NCBI RefSeq assembly: GCF_000299575.1
Contig: NZ_AMGO01000046.1
Location: 152,019 to 216,018 of the forward strand
DNA length: 64,000 bases
Origin: Oceaniovalibus guishaninsula JLT2003
Lineage (GTDB): Bacteria > Pseudomonadota > Alphaproteobacteria > Rhodobacterales > Rhodobacteraceae
Direction of reading: 5' to 3'
Shown: positions 28,345 to 37,571 of the stretch, in pieces
Layout: each line of letters opens with the position of its first letter
Numbering within the stretch: the stretch's first letter is position 1
The notes under the pieces: model-generated
What the model was told of the DNA's origin: nothing
The model's input: the letters and a program-made list of their open reading frames with translations, nothing else
The model's database searches: none
Translations under genes and position numbers: made by a program

Positions 28345-31300
28345 TCAGGCCGCCGCAGGATCGTCGCGGGCGACCTGCGCCAGAAGGTCGGCATTGCCGC
28401 CCGACGCGGTGGTATCGACGCAAAGGTGGCGTTCCAGCAGGACGTCGGGCACCGTGATTTCGCCCGTAACCAGCCGCAGGATCGGGCCGTCGCGGGCCGC
28501 GAGCCGCCGCGCCATATCGCGGGCGGTCGCCGCATCGCCCCACCAGACCGCGCCGCCGATACCCGCCGCGTCGAGATCGCCGGCCGTGCCGTCCCGCGCG
28601 ATGCCGCCCAGACGCCGCACGTCGGCCATCTGGCGGGCCTTGTCGTCGTCCGTGGGGCCGAGGCAGAGGATCGGCGCGCGGGGATGCAGCGTCAGGCGGT
28701 TCAATTCGCCGGTCGGGCCGGGAAGGTGGCGCGGCGTCTCGGGCGGGGTCGCCGCGACGGGCTGCGCGAAGCGGGGAACGTAGAAGGGGCCGCCCGCCTT
28801 GGGGCCGGTGCCCGACAGCCCCTCGCCGCCGAAGGGCTGGGAGCCGACGATGGCGCCGATCTGGTTGCGGTTGACATAGACGTTGCCGGCGCGGACGCGG
28901 TCGGCGATGTGCTGCACACGGTCGTCGATGCGGGTATGCAGCCCGAAGGTCAGCCCATAGCCGGTGGCGTCGATGTCGTCGATCACGCGGTCGATCTGCC
29001 CGGCGCGGAACGTCGCCAGATGCAGGACGGGGCCGAACACCTCGAACGGGATGTCGGCGATGCCCTGCACGGCGACGACCGCGGGGGGCAGGTAGTGGCC
29101 TTGCGCGGGCGCGTCGAGGCGGTGCAGGATCGGGCGATCCGCGAGGTAATCCGCGATGCGGGCCTTCGCGTCGGCGTCGATCAGGGGGCCGATATCGGTG
29201 GACAGGTCCCAGGCGGGCCCGATGCGCAACTCGTCCATCGCGCCGAACAGCATGGCGCGGAAATCGTCGGCGATGTCTTGCTGCACGTAAAGGCACCGCA
29301 GCGCCGAGCAGCGTTGTCCGGCGCTTTGGAACGCCGAGGCGATCACGTCGCGCACCGCCTGCTCGGGCAGGGCGGTGCTGTCCACGATCATCGCGTTCAT
29401 GCCGCCGGTTTCGGCGATCAGCGGCGCGCCGGGGTCGCAATGGTCGGCCATCGCGGCGCGGATGCGGCGTGCGGTGGCGGTCGAGCCGGTGAAGGCCACG
29501 GCGGCGACGCGCGCGTCCGAGGTGAGCGCCGCGCCCAGATCGCCGCCGCCGGGCAGGAATTGCAGGGCCACGCGTGGGATGCCCGCGCGGTGCAGCAGCG
29601 TCACCGCCAGATGCGCGATCAGCGGGGTCTGCGGCGCGGGCTTGGCCAGCACCGCGTTGCCGGCGGCCAGCGCGCCCGCGATCTGGCCGGTGAAGATGGC
29701 CAGCGGGAAGTTCCACGGCGAGATGCAGGTGACGGTGCCCAGAGGCGCGGCATCGGGGATCTGCGTGGCGTAGTAGCGCAGGAAATCCACCGCCTCGCGC
29801 AATTCGCCCACGGCGTCGGGCAGCGTCTTGCCGGCTTCGCGCGCGAGAAGGGCGTAGATGCGCCCGAACTCGGATTCGTAGAGATCCGCAGCGGCGTCGA
29901 GGATACGCGCGCGGGTGGCGGCGTCGGCGTCCCAGGGCCGGGCTGCGGCCAGCGCGGCCTGCGCGTCGGCGGGGCTGGCGGGGCGGACATGGCCCACGAT
30001 GTCGGACGGATCGCCGGGATTGGCGACGGGCATGGCCGGGGCGGGGTGCGCCTCGGCGGCCAGAAGGGGGGCGGCGTCGAACGTCGCGCTGCGGTGAGGG
30101 TCGCGGGCGGCGTCGATCCGCGCCAGATGGTCGGCGGCGGCCAGATCCCAGCCGCGCGAATTGGGGCGCGTGGGCTGAAACAGCGCATCGCCCGGCGTGA
30201 CCTGGATGGCGTGGCCCAGCAGCGCGAAGGGATCGGCGGCGACGGTTTCGGGCGGCACGGCCTTGTCGACGATCTGGTTGACGAAGCTGCTGTTGGCACC
30301 GTTTTCCAGCAGGCGGCGGACCAGATAGGCCAGCAGGTCGCGATGCGCGCCGACAGGCGCGTAGATGCGGCAGCGCGTGCCCTGATCGCGCAGAACGATG
30401 TCGTGCAGCGCCTCGCCCATGCCGTGCAGGCGCTGGAACTCGAAACTGTCGCGGTCCGCGCCCATGGTGCGCGCCATGTCGAGGATGGCGGCAACGGTAT
30501 GGGCGTTGTGCGTGGCGAATTGCGGATAGAGCCTGTCGCGCGCGGCCAGCAGCCTGCGCGCATTGGCGATATAGCTGACATCGGTGGCGGGCTTGCGGCT
30601 GAAGACCGGGAACCGGGGCAGGCCGTGTTCCTGCGCACGCTTGATTTCGGTATCCCAATAGGCGCCCTTGACCAGACGCACCATAAGGCGTCGGTCGAGC
30701 GACGCCGCGCGGTCGGCCAGCCAGTCGATGACCGCACCGGCGCGGGGGCCGTAGGCCTGCACCACGACGCCGAAGCCGTCCCAGCCCGCAAGGCGGGGGT
30801 CGGTCAGCACGGCCGCGATCACCTCGAGCGAGAGCGACAGGCGGTCGGCTTCCTCGGCGTCGATGTTGAGGCCGATATTGAGCCGCGCCGCCTGCGCGGC
30901 GAGATCGGCCAGCACCGGCACCAGTTCGGCCAGCACCCGGTCGCGCTGGGCGGCCTCGTAGCGCGGATGCAGCGCGCTGAGCTTGACCGAGATGCCGGGA
31001 TTGCGGGCGATGTCGTCGTGGGTGGCGGCCCGCGCCATGCGGTCCATGGCATCCGCATAGGCGGCGCGGTAGCGTTCGGCGTCGCGGGCGGTGCGCGCGG
31101 CCTCGCCCAGCATGTCGTAGCTGTAGGTATAGCCGCGGCGTTCCATCCGGGCCGCGCGGTCCATGGCGGACGCCATCGTCTCGCCCAGCACGAACTGGCG
31201 GCCCATCTCGCGCATGGCCTGGCCGACGGCGCGGCGAATCACCGGCTCGCCCATCCGGCGGACGGCGCCGCGCAGGGCGCGCACGGGGTTCTGGCCGCGG

Positions 31301-31713
31301 CGCGCCGGGTCGTCCAGCACGCGGCCCGTCAGCATCAGCGCCCAGGTCGAGGCGTTGACGAGGCTGGAGGACGAGCGGCCCAGATGCCGGCCCCAGTCGC
31401 CCGGCGCGATCTTATCCTCGATCAGCGCGTCGACGGTGGGGGCGTCGGGCACGCGCAGCAGCGCCTCGGCCAGACACATCAGGGCGATGCCTTCGTCGGT
31501 CGAAAGGCCGTATTCGGCCAGAAACACCTCCATCAGGCCCGGTCTGGCCTCGGATCGCAGGCGCGCGACCAGATCGGTCGCGGCGGCGTGAATGCGGGCG
31601 CGGTCGGCTTCGGTCAGCGCCGCCGTCGCGATCAGACCGGCGAGGATCGCGTCGGGATCGGGATAGGCTTCGACGGGAAGGACCGAAGGAACGGGGGCGG
31701 CGTCGCGCGGCAT
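28345..31713 (-). CDS. putA: Bifunctional proline dehydrogenase / L-glutamate gamma-semialdehyde dehydrogenase
   Basis: A 1122-residue enzyme that oxidises proline to glutamate in two steps: FAD-linked proline dehydrogenase, then NAD-linked aldehyde dehydrogenase with substrate channelling. The PRODH barrel occupies the first half (SVKLSALHPRYE, RLVKGAYWDTEIKRAQ, YAPVGAHRDLLAYLVRRLLE). The ALDH half has FTGSTATARRI, ETGGMNAM with the general base, and the active-site cysteine in SAGQRCSALRC, about residue 800. There is no N-terminal ribbon-helix-helix DNA-binding domain, so regulation is left to the divergent Lrp-type gene. A CCTCCT ribosome-binding complement lies just before the start. Confidence 0.96.
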   Translation of the reverse strand: MPRDAAPVPSVLPVEAYPDPDAILAGLIATAALTEADRARIHAAATDLVARLRSEARPGLMEVFLAEYGLSTDEGIALMCLAEALLRVPDAPTVDALIEDKIAPGDWGRHLGRSSSSLVNASTWALMLTGRVLDDPARRGQNPVRALRGAVRRMGEPVIRRAVGQAMREMGRQFVLGETMASAMDRAARMERRGYTYSYDMLGEAARTARDAERYRAAYADAMDRMARAATHDDIARNPGISVKLSALHPRYEAAQRDRVLAELVPVLADLAAQAARLNIGLNIDAEEADRLSLSLEVIAAVLTDPRLAGWDGFGVVVQAYGPRAGAVIDWLADRAASLDRRLMVRLVKGAYWDTEIKRAQEHGLPRFPVFSRKPATDVSYIANARRLLAARDRLYPQFATHNAHTVAAILDMARTMGADRDSFEFQRLHGMGEALHDIVLRDQGTRCRIYAPVGAHRDLLAYLVRRLLENGANSSFVNQIVDKAVPPETVAADPFALLGHAIQVTPGDALFQPTRPNSRGWDLAAADHLARIDAARDPHRSATFDAAPLLAAEAHPAPAMPVANPGDPSDIVGHVRPASPADAQAALAAARPWDADAATRARILDAAADLYESEFGRIYALLAREAGKTLPDAVGELREAVDFLRYYATQIPDAAPLGTVTCISPWNFPLAIFTGQIAGALAAGNAVLAKPAPQTPLIAHLAVTLLHRAGIPRVALQFLPGGGDLGAALTSDARVAAVAFTGSTATARRIRAAMADHCDPGAPLIAETGGMNAMIVDSTALPEQAVRDVIASAFQSAGQRCSALRCLYVQQDIADDFRAMLFGAMDELRIGPAWDLSTDIGPLIDADAKARIADYLADRPILHRLDAPAQGHYLPPAVVAVQGIADIPFEVFGPVLHLATFRAGQIDRVIDDIDATGYGLTFGLHTRIDDRVQHIADRVRAGNVYVNRNQIGAIVGSQPFGGEGLSGTGPKAGGPFYVPRFAQPVAATPPETPRHLPGPTGELNRLTLHPRAPILCLGPTDDDKARQMADVRRLGGIARDGTAGDLDAAGIGGAVWWGDAATARDMARRLAARDGPILRLVTGEITVPDVLLERHLCVDTTASGGNADLLAQVARDDPAAA

Positions 31714-31781
31714 GGCATCCTCCTGCTGGTGCGGACAGGATACGTCAGGATGCGCAGGCGATTCGACCGAAAGGATGCCGG

Positions 31782-32276
31782 ATGAAGGCGGATGGACCGC
31801 AAAGCGAGGACGGCGAGGTTCGGTTGGATCGATTCGACCGGGCGATGCTGAAGATCCTGGCAGGGGACGGGCGGATCAGCGTGACCGACCTGGCGCGGCG
31901 CGTCGGGCTGTCGAAATCGCCGGTGCAGACGCGGCTGCGGCGGCTGGAACGGGCGGGCGTTGTGCGCGGCTATCGCGCGATGGTCGATCCGGTGCGGCTG
32001 GGATTGCAGCATGTCGCCTTCGTCGAGGTGCGGCTGACCGACACGCGCGAGGCGGCGCTGACCGCCTTCAACGCCGCCGTCGCCCGCGTGCCCGAGATCG
32101 AGGAATGCCACATGATCGCGGGGGCCTTCGACTATTTGCTGAAGGTGCGCACCACCGACATGACGGCCTATCGCGCGATCCTGGGCAGCGCGATTTCGGC
32201 GTTGCCGCACGTGTCGCACACATCGACCTATGTGGCGATGCAGGCGGTCAAGGAGACGGGCGTCGCGCCGGGCTGA
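31782..32276 (+). CDS. putR: Lrp/AsnC family regulator, probable PutR
   Basis: A 164-residue feast/famine regulator. The helix-turn-helix is near residues 22-60 (ILAGDGRISVTDLARRVGLSKSPVQTRLRRLE), followed by the RAM ligand-binding domain (VAFVEVRLTDTREAAL and ECHMIAGAFDYLLKVRT). In alphas the gene divergent from putA encodes the proline-responsive activator PutR. The 68-bp region between the two starts must hold both promoters and the operator. The start ATG has AAAGGATG just upstream. The proline-binding role is inferred from position. Confidence 0.88.
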   Translation: MKADGPQSEDGEVRLDRFDRAMLKILAGDGRISVTDLARRVGLSKSPVQTRLRRLERAGVVRGYRAMVDPVRLGLQHVAFVEVRLTDTREAALTAFNAAVARVPEIEECHMIAGAFDYLLKVRTTDMTAYRAILGSAISALPHVSHTSTYVAMQAVKETGVAPG

Positions 32277-32281
32277 AAAGG

Positions 32282-32300
32282 CTTTGCGCGAGAGGCAAAG
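32282..32300 (+). other. Small inverted repeat and A/T-rich segment ahead of the dps gene pair
   Basis: CTTTGC and GCAAAG form a 6-bp inverted repeat with a 7-base loop just after putR, followed by the locally A/T-rich run TAGTTTAGTCGGGTATTCGG. It could end putR transcription or be an operator for the next two genes. Iron-responsive motifs described in Rhodobacterales would be worth comparing; I cannot assign it. Confidence 0.3.
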
Positions 32301-32338
32301 TAGTTTAGTCGGGTATTCGGCATTCGGAAGGACCGGGC

Positions 32339-32788
32339 ATGGCGGAACGTGCGCTGAAACTTGTCGGGGATGCGGCGCCCAGGCCGTGCCCGGCCATCGA
32401 CCGCGATCTGCTGGACGTGCTGCGGCGGGCGGCGCTGGTGGGGCAGGCGCGGCCGCGCAGCGACCTGTTCCGCGCCTGCGCGCTGCTGAGCACGACGCCC
32501 TGCCGCACCCGCGCGTCCTTTGTCGAGGCGCTGCTGGGAACGCTGGCGCAGGGGCTGGACCGGCGGCCCGTCTTCTATCGGCCGGGATCGGACGAGACCA
32601 GTTTCGACGAACGCTGGATCCTGGCGCTGGTGGCGGCGATCCGGGGCGGTGACGGTCACAGCACCGATTTCCTGATCCGGTCGCGCATCGCGCATCCGGC
32701 CCGCCGGCTGGTGACTTTTCTGGTTTCCGGCATAGCTTGCGCGTCCGACAGCCCCATTCCCCAGAACGAAAGGCAATCCCATGGCTGA
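32339..32788 (+). CDS. Uncharacterised protein coupled to dps
   Basis: A 149-residue soluble, arginine- and alanine-rich protein without signal peptide, membrane helix or enzyme motif that I recognise. Visible landmarks are DLLDVLRRAALVGQARPRSDLF, a cysteine pair region (ACALLSTTPC) and RRPVFYRPGSDETSFDERW, which look like folded, conserved blocks seen in other Rhodobacterales hypotheticals. Third-position G/C preference is strong, supporting real coding, though the last 20 codons are weaker. It has AAGGA upstream of the ATG. It overlaps the dps start by 8 bp, so it is co-translated with dps and may share its stress regulation. Function unknown. Confidence 0.6.
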   Translation: MAERALKLVGDAAPRPCPAIDRDLLDVLRRAALVGQARPRSDLFRACALLSTTPCRTRASFVEALLGTLAQGLDRRPVFYRPGSDETSFDERWILALVAAIRGGDGHSTDFLIRSRIAHPARRLVTFLVSGIACASDSPIPQNERQSHG

Positions 32789-33254
32789 AACCGCATTGTC
32801 GCTGGCCCCTTCGTCGCGCGAGGCGATCGCAGAGGCGCTGAATCAGGCCAAGGCGGAAACGACCGTCGCCACCGCGCTGGCGCAGAATTTCCATTGGAAC
32901 GTGACCGGCATGGCGTTCGGTCCGCTGCATGCGCTGTTCCAGCAGATTTACGAGGACCATTTCGCCGCGCAGGACGATCTGGCCGAACGGGTCAAGGCGC
33001 TGGACATGCACGCGCAGGGCCAGTTGTCGGCCATGCTGGAACGGTCGAAGATCGCCGAGCATGACGGTCACGCCGACGAGCGCGAGATGATCGCCGCGAT
33101 GCTGAAGGCCGAGGAACAGCTTTCGGCGACGCTGTCGGGGGTCGAGCGGGTATCGGCCGAACACGGCGACACGCTGACCGAGGATCTGGCGGTCGAACGC
33201 GGCCGCGTCCATGAGAAGTTTGCCTGGATGCTGCGCGCGCATCTGAAGGGCTGA
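32781..33254 (+). CDS. dps: Dps-family DNA-protecting ferritin-like protein
   Basis: A 157-residue Dps protein, expected to form a 12-subunit shell that stores iron, consumes peroxide and shields DNA. The inter-subunit ferroxidase residues are visible in NFHWNVTGMAFGPLHALFQQIYEDHFAAQDDLAERVKAL-type order: the histidine of FHWN, the histidine of LHALF and the Asp/Glu of the next helix. The N-terminal tail is short with few lysines, so DNA binding may be weak. It overlaps the preceding unknown gene by 8 bp and has its own AAAGG site inside that gene. An A/T-rich segment with an inverted repeat lies upstream of the pair. Confidence 0.93.
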   Translation: MAETALSLAPSSREAIAEALNQAKAETTVATALAQNFHWNVTGMAFGPLHALFQQIYEDHFAAQDDLAERVKALDMHAQGQLSAMLERSKIAEHDGHADEREMIAAMLKAEEQLSATLSGVERVSAEHGDTLTEDLAVERGRVHEKFAWMLRAHLKG

Positions 33255-33263
33255 CACCCGCTT

Positions 33264-33524
33264 TCAGGCGCCTTTCGGCAGCAGGCCGGGGGGCGCCTTG
33301 ACGTCTTTCTTCGCGCATTTCTTCAGATAGGCCGGCGCCCAGTGCGAATAGCGGCCCATATCGCCCTGCTGGTGGATCAGCATGTCGATGAAGGCCGCGC
33401 GGTGTTCGGGCCGCTTGAGCGACTTGAACAGCTTCTTCTGCGCCTTGGTCATCGAACAGCCGATGCAATGCCCCTCGCGGCGGAACTTGCAGACGTCGAT
33501 GCAGGGGCTTGGCAGCTTCTTCAT
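33264..33524 (-). CDS. DUF1289 domain protein, four-cysteine
   Basis: An 86-residue protein with the DUF1289 pattern near the N-terminus: PSPCIDVCKF followed by GHCIGCSMT, four cysteines that probably bind a metal or cluster. The remainder is basic and helical (KAQKKLFKSLKRPEHRAAF). The family is widespread and uncharacterised, often found near Fe-S or redox genes. The ATG is chosen because upstream in-frame extension would run into the tRNA gene at 33560. It ends 9 bp from the convergent dps stop. Confidence 0.82.
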   Translation of the reverse strand: MKKLPSPCIDVCKFRREGHCIGCSMTKAQKKLFKSLKRPEHRAAFIDMLIHQQGDMGRYSHWAPAYLKKCAKKDVKAPPGLLPKGA

Positions 33525-33559
33525 TGCGGGTCCGGCATTGCGGTGACGGAAGGGAGATA

Positions 33560-33636
33560 TGGTAGGCCCGGAGGGACTTGAACCCCCAACCAAAGCGTTA
33601 TGAGCGCTCTGCTCTGACCAATTGAGCTACAGGCCC
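33560..33636 (-). tRNA. tRNA with CAU anticodon (probably lysidine-type Ile2, otherwise elongator Met)
   Basis: A 77-nt cloverleaf with CCA encoded. Acceptor stem GGGCCTG pairs with CGGGCCT, the D arm is GCTC...GAGC, the anticodon loop CTCATAA gives CAU, and the T arm is GGGGG-TTCAAGT-CCCTC. The variable-loop region TTGGTTG resembles tRNA-Ile2 more than elongator Met. The absence of initiator features (it has a paired first base) rules out fMet. Confidence 0.93.
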
Positions 33637-33734
33637 CCTGGGGCGGGCTTAGCAGAGGACGGGCGCGGGTCAAGCGTTGCGGCAAGCGGGGCGTTCGTCT
33701 ATCGGGCGGGCATCGGGCAGGGCGGGTGGACGAC

Positions 33735-34766
33735 ATGACGGACCGGACGGGACTGACCTATGCGCAGGCGGGCGTCGATATCGCGGCGGGCAATGCGCTG
33801 GTCCGCCGGATCGCGCCCCTCGCCGCGCGCACGGCGCGCCCCGGCACGATGTCGGGGCTGGGCGGATTCGGCGCGCTGTTCGATCTGAAGGCGGCGGGAT
33901 ATGCCGATCCGGTCCTGGTGGCGGCGACGGACGGAGTGGGCACCAAGCTGCGCGTCGCCATCGAGACGGGCGATCTGGGCGGCGTCGGTGTCGATCTGGT
34001 GGCGATGTGCGTCAACGACCTGATCTGCCAGGGGGCCGAGCCGCTGTTCTTTCTGGATTACTATGCCACCGGGGCGCTGGACGTGGACGAGGCGGCCGCC
34101 GTCATTGCCGGGATCGCCGAGGGCTGCGCCGCGTCGGGCTGCGCGCTGATCGGCGGCGAGACGGCCGAGATGCCGGGCATGTACGGCGCGGGCGATTTCG
34201 ATCTGGCGGGGTTCGCGGTGGGCGCGGCGGATCGCGGCGCGCTGCTGCCGCGCGACGTGGCGGAAGGCGACGTGCTGCTGGGGCTGCGATCGTCGGGCGT
34301 GCATTCCAACGGCTTTTCGCTGGTGCGCCGGGTGGTCGAGCGGGCCGGGCTGCACTGGCAGGACGAGGCGCCCTTCGGCGAGGGAAGCCTTGGGCAGGCT
34401 TTGCTTGTTCCCACAAGGCTTTATGTCAAGGACTTGATGCCCCGCGTGAAGGCGGGGGATATCCGTGCGCTGGCCCATATCACCGGCGGCGGGCTGACCG
34501 AGAACGTGCCGCGCGTGCTGCCCGAAGGGCTGGGTGCCGCCATCGACCTTGGCGCATGGGCGCTGCCGCCTGTCTTCGGCTGGCTGATGGAGGCGGGCGG
34601 GATTGCCGGCGACGAGATGCTGCGCAGCTTCAATTGCGGGATCGGCATGGTCGCGGTGGTGGCGCCCGACCGGGCCGACGCGCTGGCGGACGGGCTGTCG
34701 GCGGTGCGGCTGGGCCATGTCGTGCGCGGCGACGGCGTGACCTTCGCGGGGCGCCTTGGGGGGTGA
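33735..34766 (+). CDS. purM: Phosphoribosylformylglycinamidine cyclo-ligase
   Basis: A 343-residue enzyme of purine synthesis that closes the imidazole ring of AIR using ATP. Family blocks are intact: [61 protein letters not shown] and [16 protein letters not shown]. The ATG directly precedes [13 protein letters not shown], the usual start. Its stop overlaps the GTG of purN (GTGA), so the pair is coupled. This order purM-purN is common in alphas. Confidence 0.97.
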   Translation: MTDRTGLTYAQAGVDIAAGNALVRRIAPLAARTARPGTMSGLGGFGALFDLKAAGYADPVLVAATDGVGTKLRVAIETGDLGGVGVDLVAMCVNDLICQGAEPLFFLDYYATGALDVDEAAAVIAGIAEGCAASGCALIGGETAEMPGMYGAGDFDLAGFAVGAADRGALLPRDVAEGDVLLGLRSSGVHSNGFSLVRRVVERAGLHWQDEAPFGEGSLGQALLVPTRLYVKDLMPRVKAGDIRALAHITGGGLTENVPRVLPEGLGAAIDLGAWALPPVFGWLMEAGGIAGDEMLRSFNCGIGMVAVVAPDRADALADGLSAVRLGHVVRGDGVTFAGRLGG

Positions 34767-35353
34767 GCCTGCGGGTCGCGATCCTGATTTCGGGCGGCGG
34801 GTCGAACATGGCGCGGCTGGCCGACGACATGACCGGCGACCATCCCGCGCGCCCGGTTCTGGTCGTGTCGAACCGGCCCGATGCGGGGGGGCTGGCGCTG
34901 GCCTCGGCGCGCGGCATCCCGACGGCGGTGGTCGATCACCGGGCCTATGACGGGCGGCGCGCGTTCGAGGCGGATCTGGCCGCGACGCTGGACGCGGCCC
35001 GGCCCGACCTGATCTGTCTGGCGGGGTTCATGCGTATCCTGACGCCGGATTTCATCGACCGTTTCGCCGGGCGGATGCTGAACGTCCATCCGTCGCTGCT
35101 GCCGCTTTATCCGGGGCTGGACACCCATCGCCGGGCGCTGGAGGCGGGCGACACCGTGGCGGGATGCAGCGTGCACGAGGTGACGGCGAATCTGGATGCG
35201 GGGCCGGTGCTGGGGCAGGCGCGGGTGCCGGTGCGGCCCGGCGACACGCCCGACAGCCTGGCCGCCCGCGTGCTGGAGGCCGAGCATCGTCTTTATCCGG
35301 CAGTCCTGCGGCGGGTGGCCCGAGGCGAGCGGGCGCCGCTGAGCCTGGGATGA
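34763..35353 (+). CDS. purN: Phosphoribosylglycinamide formyltransferase
   Basis: A 196-residue folate-dependent enzyme that formylates GAR with 10-formyl-THF. It starts with [12 protein letters not shown], has LAGFMRIL and the catalytic region [12 protein letters not shown] containing the active-site His, and continues with [17 protein letters not shown] with the catalytic Asp. The GTG start is set by the 4-bp overlap with purM. Normal length. Confidence 0.96.
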   Translation: MSLRVAILISGGGSNMARLADDMTGDHPARPVLVVSNRPDAGGLALASARGIPTAVVDHRAYDGRRAFEADLAATLDAARPDLICLAGFMRILTPDFIDRFAGRMLNVHPSLLPLYPGLDTHRRALEAGDTVAGCSVHEVTANLDAGPVLGQARVPVRPGDTPDSLAARVLEAEHRLYPAVLRRVARGERAPLSLG

Positions 35354-35416
35354 GCTTTCCATCCGCCGCCGACCGCCCTATCAGGACGCGACATTGCCGA
35401 GGATGACACACCACGC

Positions 35417-36586
35417 ATGATGACGATCGTCACGACCGACGCGCTTGCCGCCTTTTGCGAACGCGCCCGCAGCCGCCCCTATGTCACCGTCGATACCGAG
35501 TTTCTGAGAGAGCGGACCTATTACTCGCAGCTTTGCCTCGTGCAGCTTGCGCTGCCGGGCGATGCCGAGGACGACGCGGTGCTGGTCGATCCGCTGGCAC
35601 CGGACCTGTCGCTGGAACCGCTCTATGCGTTGTTTCGCGATGCGGATGTCGTGAAGGTCTTTCACGCCGCGCGGCAGGATATCGAGATTTTCTGCCTGGA
35701 AGGCGGGGTGATTCCGCAGCCGCTGTTCGATACGCAGGTGGCGGCGATGGTCTGCGGTTACGGCGATCAGGCGGGATACGAGACGCTGGTGCGCAAGATC
35801 GCCAGGGCGCAGGTGGACAAGACATCGCGGTTCACCGATTGGTCGCGGCGGCCGCTTTCGGATGCGCAGAAAGCCTATGCGCTGGCCGATGTCACGCATC
35901 TGCGCGGGATCTACGAATATCTTGCCGCCGAACTGGAGCGCACCGGACGGACCGCCTGGGTCGAGGAGGAACTGGCGGTGCTGAGCGATCCCGACACCTA
36001 TCGCATCCGCCCCGAGGATGCCTGGAAGCGGATCAAGACGCGCAACGGATCGGGGCGGATGCTGGCGGTGGTGCGTGAACTGGCGGCGTTCCGCGAAGCC
36101 TATGCGCAGGACCGCAACGTGCCGCGCGGACGGGTCTTCAAGGACGACGCGCTGGTCGAGCTGGCGACCGCCAAGCCGCAGAACGAGGCCGATCTGGGCC
36201 GTCTGCGCCTGCTGCTGCGCGAGGCGCGGCGTGGGGACATCGCCGAGGGCATCCTGGCCGCCGTGAAGCGCGGGCTGGCGGCCGATCCGGCGGATTTTCC
36301 GCAACCCGACCGCAGCCGCGACAATTTGCAGGTGAACCCGGCGCTGGCCGATCTGCTGCGGGTGTTGCTGAAGTCGAAGTCCGAGACCGCAGGCGTGGCG
36401 CAGAAGCTGATCGCCAGCAGCGCCGATCTGGACACCATCGCCAGCGGCGGCCGGGACGTTGCCGCGCTGGGCGGATGGCGGGCCGAGGTGTTCGGCCACG
36501 ACGCGCTGCGCCTTTGCCGGGGCGAGGTGGGGTTGGCCGCGAAGGGATGCGACGTGGTGGTGTTCGCGCTGGGCCGAGACGCCTAG
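35417..36586 (+). CDS. rnd: Ribonuclease D
   Basis: A 389-residue 3'-5' exoribonuclease that trims tRNA precursors. The DEDD exonuclease motifs are present: DTEF (about residue 25), HAARQDIEIF, and YALADVTHL with the final Asp of the DEDDy set. A C-terminal HRDC-like domain follows (RDNLQVNPALADLLRVLLK). Length matches E. coli RNase D. The stop codon lies within a CTAG palindrome shared with the convergent lipoprotein gene. It is 63 bp after purN and could be read from the purMN promoter. Confidence 0.93.
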   Translation: MMTIVTTDALAAFCERARSRPYVTVDTEFLRERTYYSQLCLVQLALPGDAEDDAVLVDPLAPDLSLEPLYALFRDADVVKVFHAARQDIEIFCLEGGVIPQPLFDTQVAAMVCGYGDQAGYETLVRKIARAQVDKTSRFTDWSRRPLSDAQKAYALADVTHLRGIYEYLAAELERTGRTAWVEEELAVLSDPDTYRIRPEDAWKRIKTRNGSGRMLAVVRELAAFREAYAQDRNVPRGRVFKDDALVELATAKPQNEADLGRLRLLLREARRGDIAEGILAAVKRGLAADPADFPQPDRSRDNLQVNPALADLLRVLLKSKSETAGVAQKLIASSADLDTIASGGRDVAALGGWRAEVFGHDALRLCRGEVGLAAKGCDVVVFALGRDA

Positions 36587-37032
36587 CGCCGCACGGCACG
36601 GGCGTTGCGCGCCCCCGAGACGCGGATTTCGGACACGCCGGCAAGCTGGCGGTCGGTCAGGAAGATGCCGACGATCACCTCGCGCGAAACTGCGGTCGAG
36701 ACGCGGGTGGGTTGCAGCGGCGGTTCGATCCTGAACTCGAAATCGAGGCGCCCGTCCGCCGCGTCGCCCACCGGGACCAGCGCGCCGTTCCAGAAGCCTT
36801 GGACGGGCGGCAGGCCGGTCGCCGTCAGGATCGCGCCACCCGGCTTGCGCGCGATGTCGAGGGCGGCGACCTGTTCGACCAGAGGGCGCGTTTCTACCGC
36901 GACGACGCGGCCGGTATCCAGCGTCACCGTCTCGGTCGAGCCGCCGAACCAGTTGAACGGATTGAGCCGCGACTGGCCGCAGCCCGCCAGCAGCGCCGCA
37001 CATGCCAGCGCCGCGATCCACGTCCTGCCCAT
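36583..37032 (-). CDS. Small outer-membrane lipoprotein, uncharacterised
   Basis: A 149-residue lipoprotein: a 19-residue signal peptide with the lipobox LLAGC, then GQSRLNPFNWFG, a stretch seen in other Rhodobacterales lipoproteins of unknown role. The mature part is a beta-rich, proline-containing domain without catalytic motif. Asp and Glu are not next to the cysteine, so outer-membrane sorting is likely. Its stop shares CTAG with the rnd stop. It is divergent from sufE across a 124-bp region. I do not recognise a function. Confidence 0.72.
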   Translation of the reverse strand: MGRTWIAALACAALLAGCGQSRLNPFNWFGGSTETVTLDTGRVVAVETRPLVEQVAALDIARKPGGAILTATGLPPVQGFWNGALVPVGDAADGRLDFEFRIEPPLQPTRVSTAVSREVIVGIFLTDRQLAGVSEIRVSGARNARAVRR

Positions 37033-37156
37033 ACTTGTCCCCCGCAAATCCCCTGACCCCGGTTAGCGGATGGGGCGCGGCTTGAAAAGCGGCGCGCGCG
37101 GTTGCAAGGCCCCCGAGCGCCGACTAGGTCTGCCGCACCGCCACGGAAGGAATGTC

Positions 37157-37567
37157 ATGGCCAGCGCCGCCTTCGAGGATCTTGTCGAGACGTTCGCGTT
37201 TCTGGACGATTGGGAAGACCGTTACCGCCACGTGATCGAGATGGGCCGCGCCCTGCCGCCCATGGACGAGGCGCTGAAACTGCCGGCGACCAAGGTGAAC
37301 GGCTGTGCCAGCCAGGTCTGGCTGGTGCCGACGGTCGAGGACGGACGGTTTGATTTCGCCGGCGACAGCGACGCGATGATCGTCAAGGGGCTGATCGCGG
37401 TGCTGCACGCGCTTTACGCGGGCGCGCCTGTCGGGGAGGTGCCGAAGATCGACGCGGCGGCCGAATTGAAGCGGCTGAACCTGCACGATCACCTGTCGTC
37501 GCAACGGTCCAACGGATTGCGGGCGATGGTGGACCGGATCCGGCTGGTCGCGGGGCAGGCGGCCTGA
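37157..37567 (+). CDS. sufE: SufE family cysteine desulfuration protein
   Basis: A 136-residue partner of the SufS cysteine desulfurase; it accepts sulfane sulfur and passes it to SufBCD for Fe-S cluster assembly. The acceptor cysteine is Cys50 in KVNGCASQVW. The LLDDWEDRYR-type helix near the start and GLRAMVDRIR at the end are typical. The other suf genes are not in the window. A GACTAGG motif lies about 30 bp upstream of the ATG. The gene ends 4 bp before the convergent YbjQ stop. Confidence 0.95.
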   Translation: MASAAFEDLVETFAFLDDWEDRYRHVIEMGRALPPMDEALKLPATKVNGCASQVWLVPTVEDGRFDFAGDSDAMIVKGLIAVLHALYAGAPVGEVPKIDAAAELKRLNLHDHLSSQRSNGLRAMVDRIRLVAGQAA

Positions 37568-37571
37568 ACGG

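Noticed and set aside
31163..31591. Plus-strand frame inside putA
   Set aside because: Antisense shadow of a complete, highly conserved PutA.
33525..33593. N-terminal extension of the DUF1289 gene
   Set aside because: It would run into the CAU tRNA; the DUF1289 pattern begins right after the ATG at 33524.
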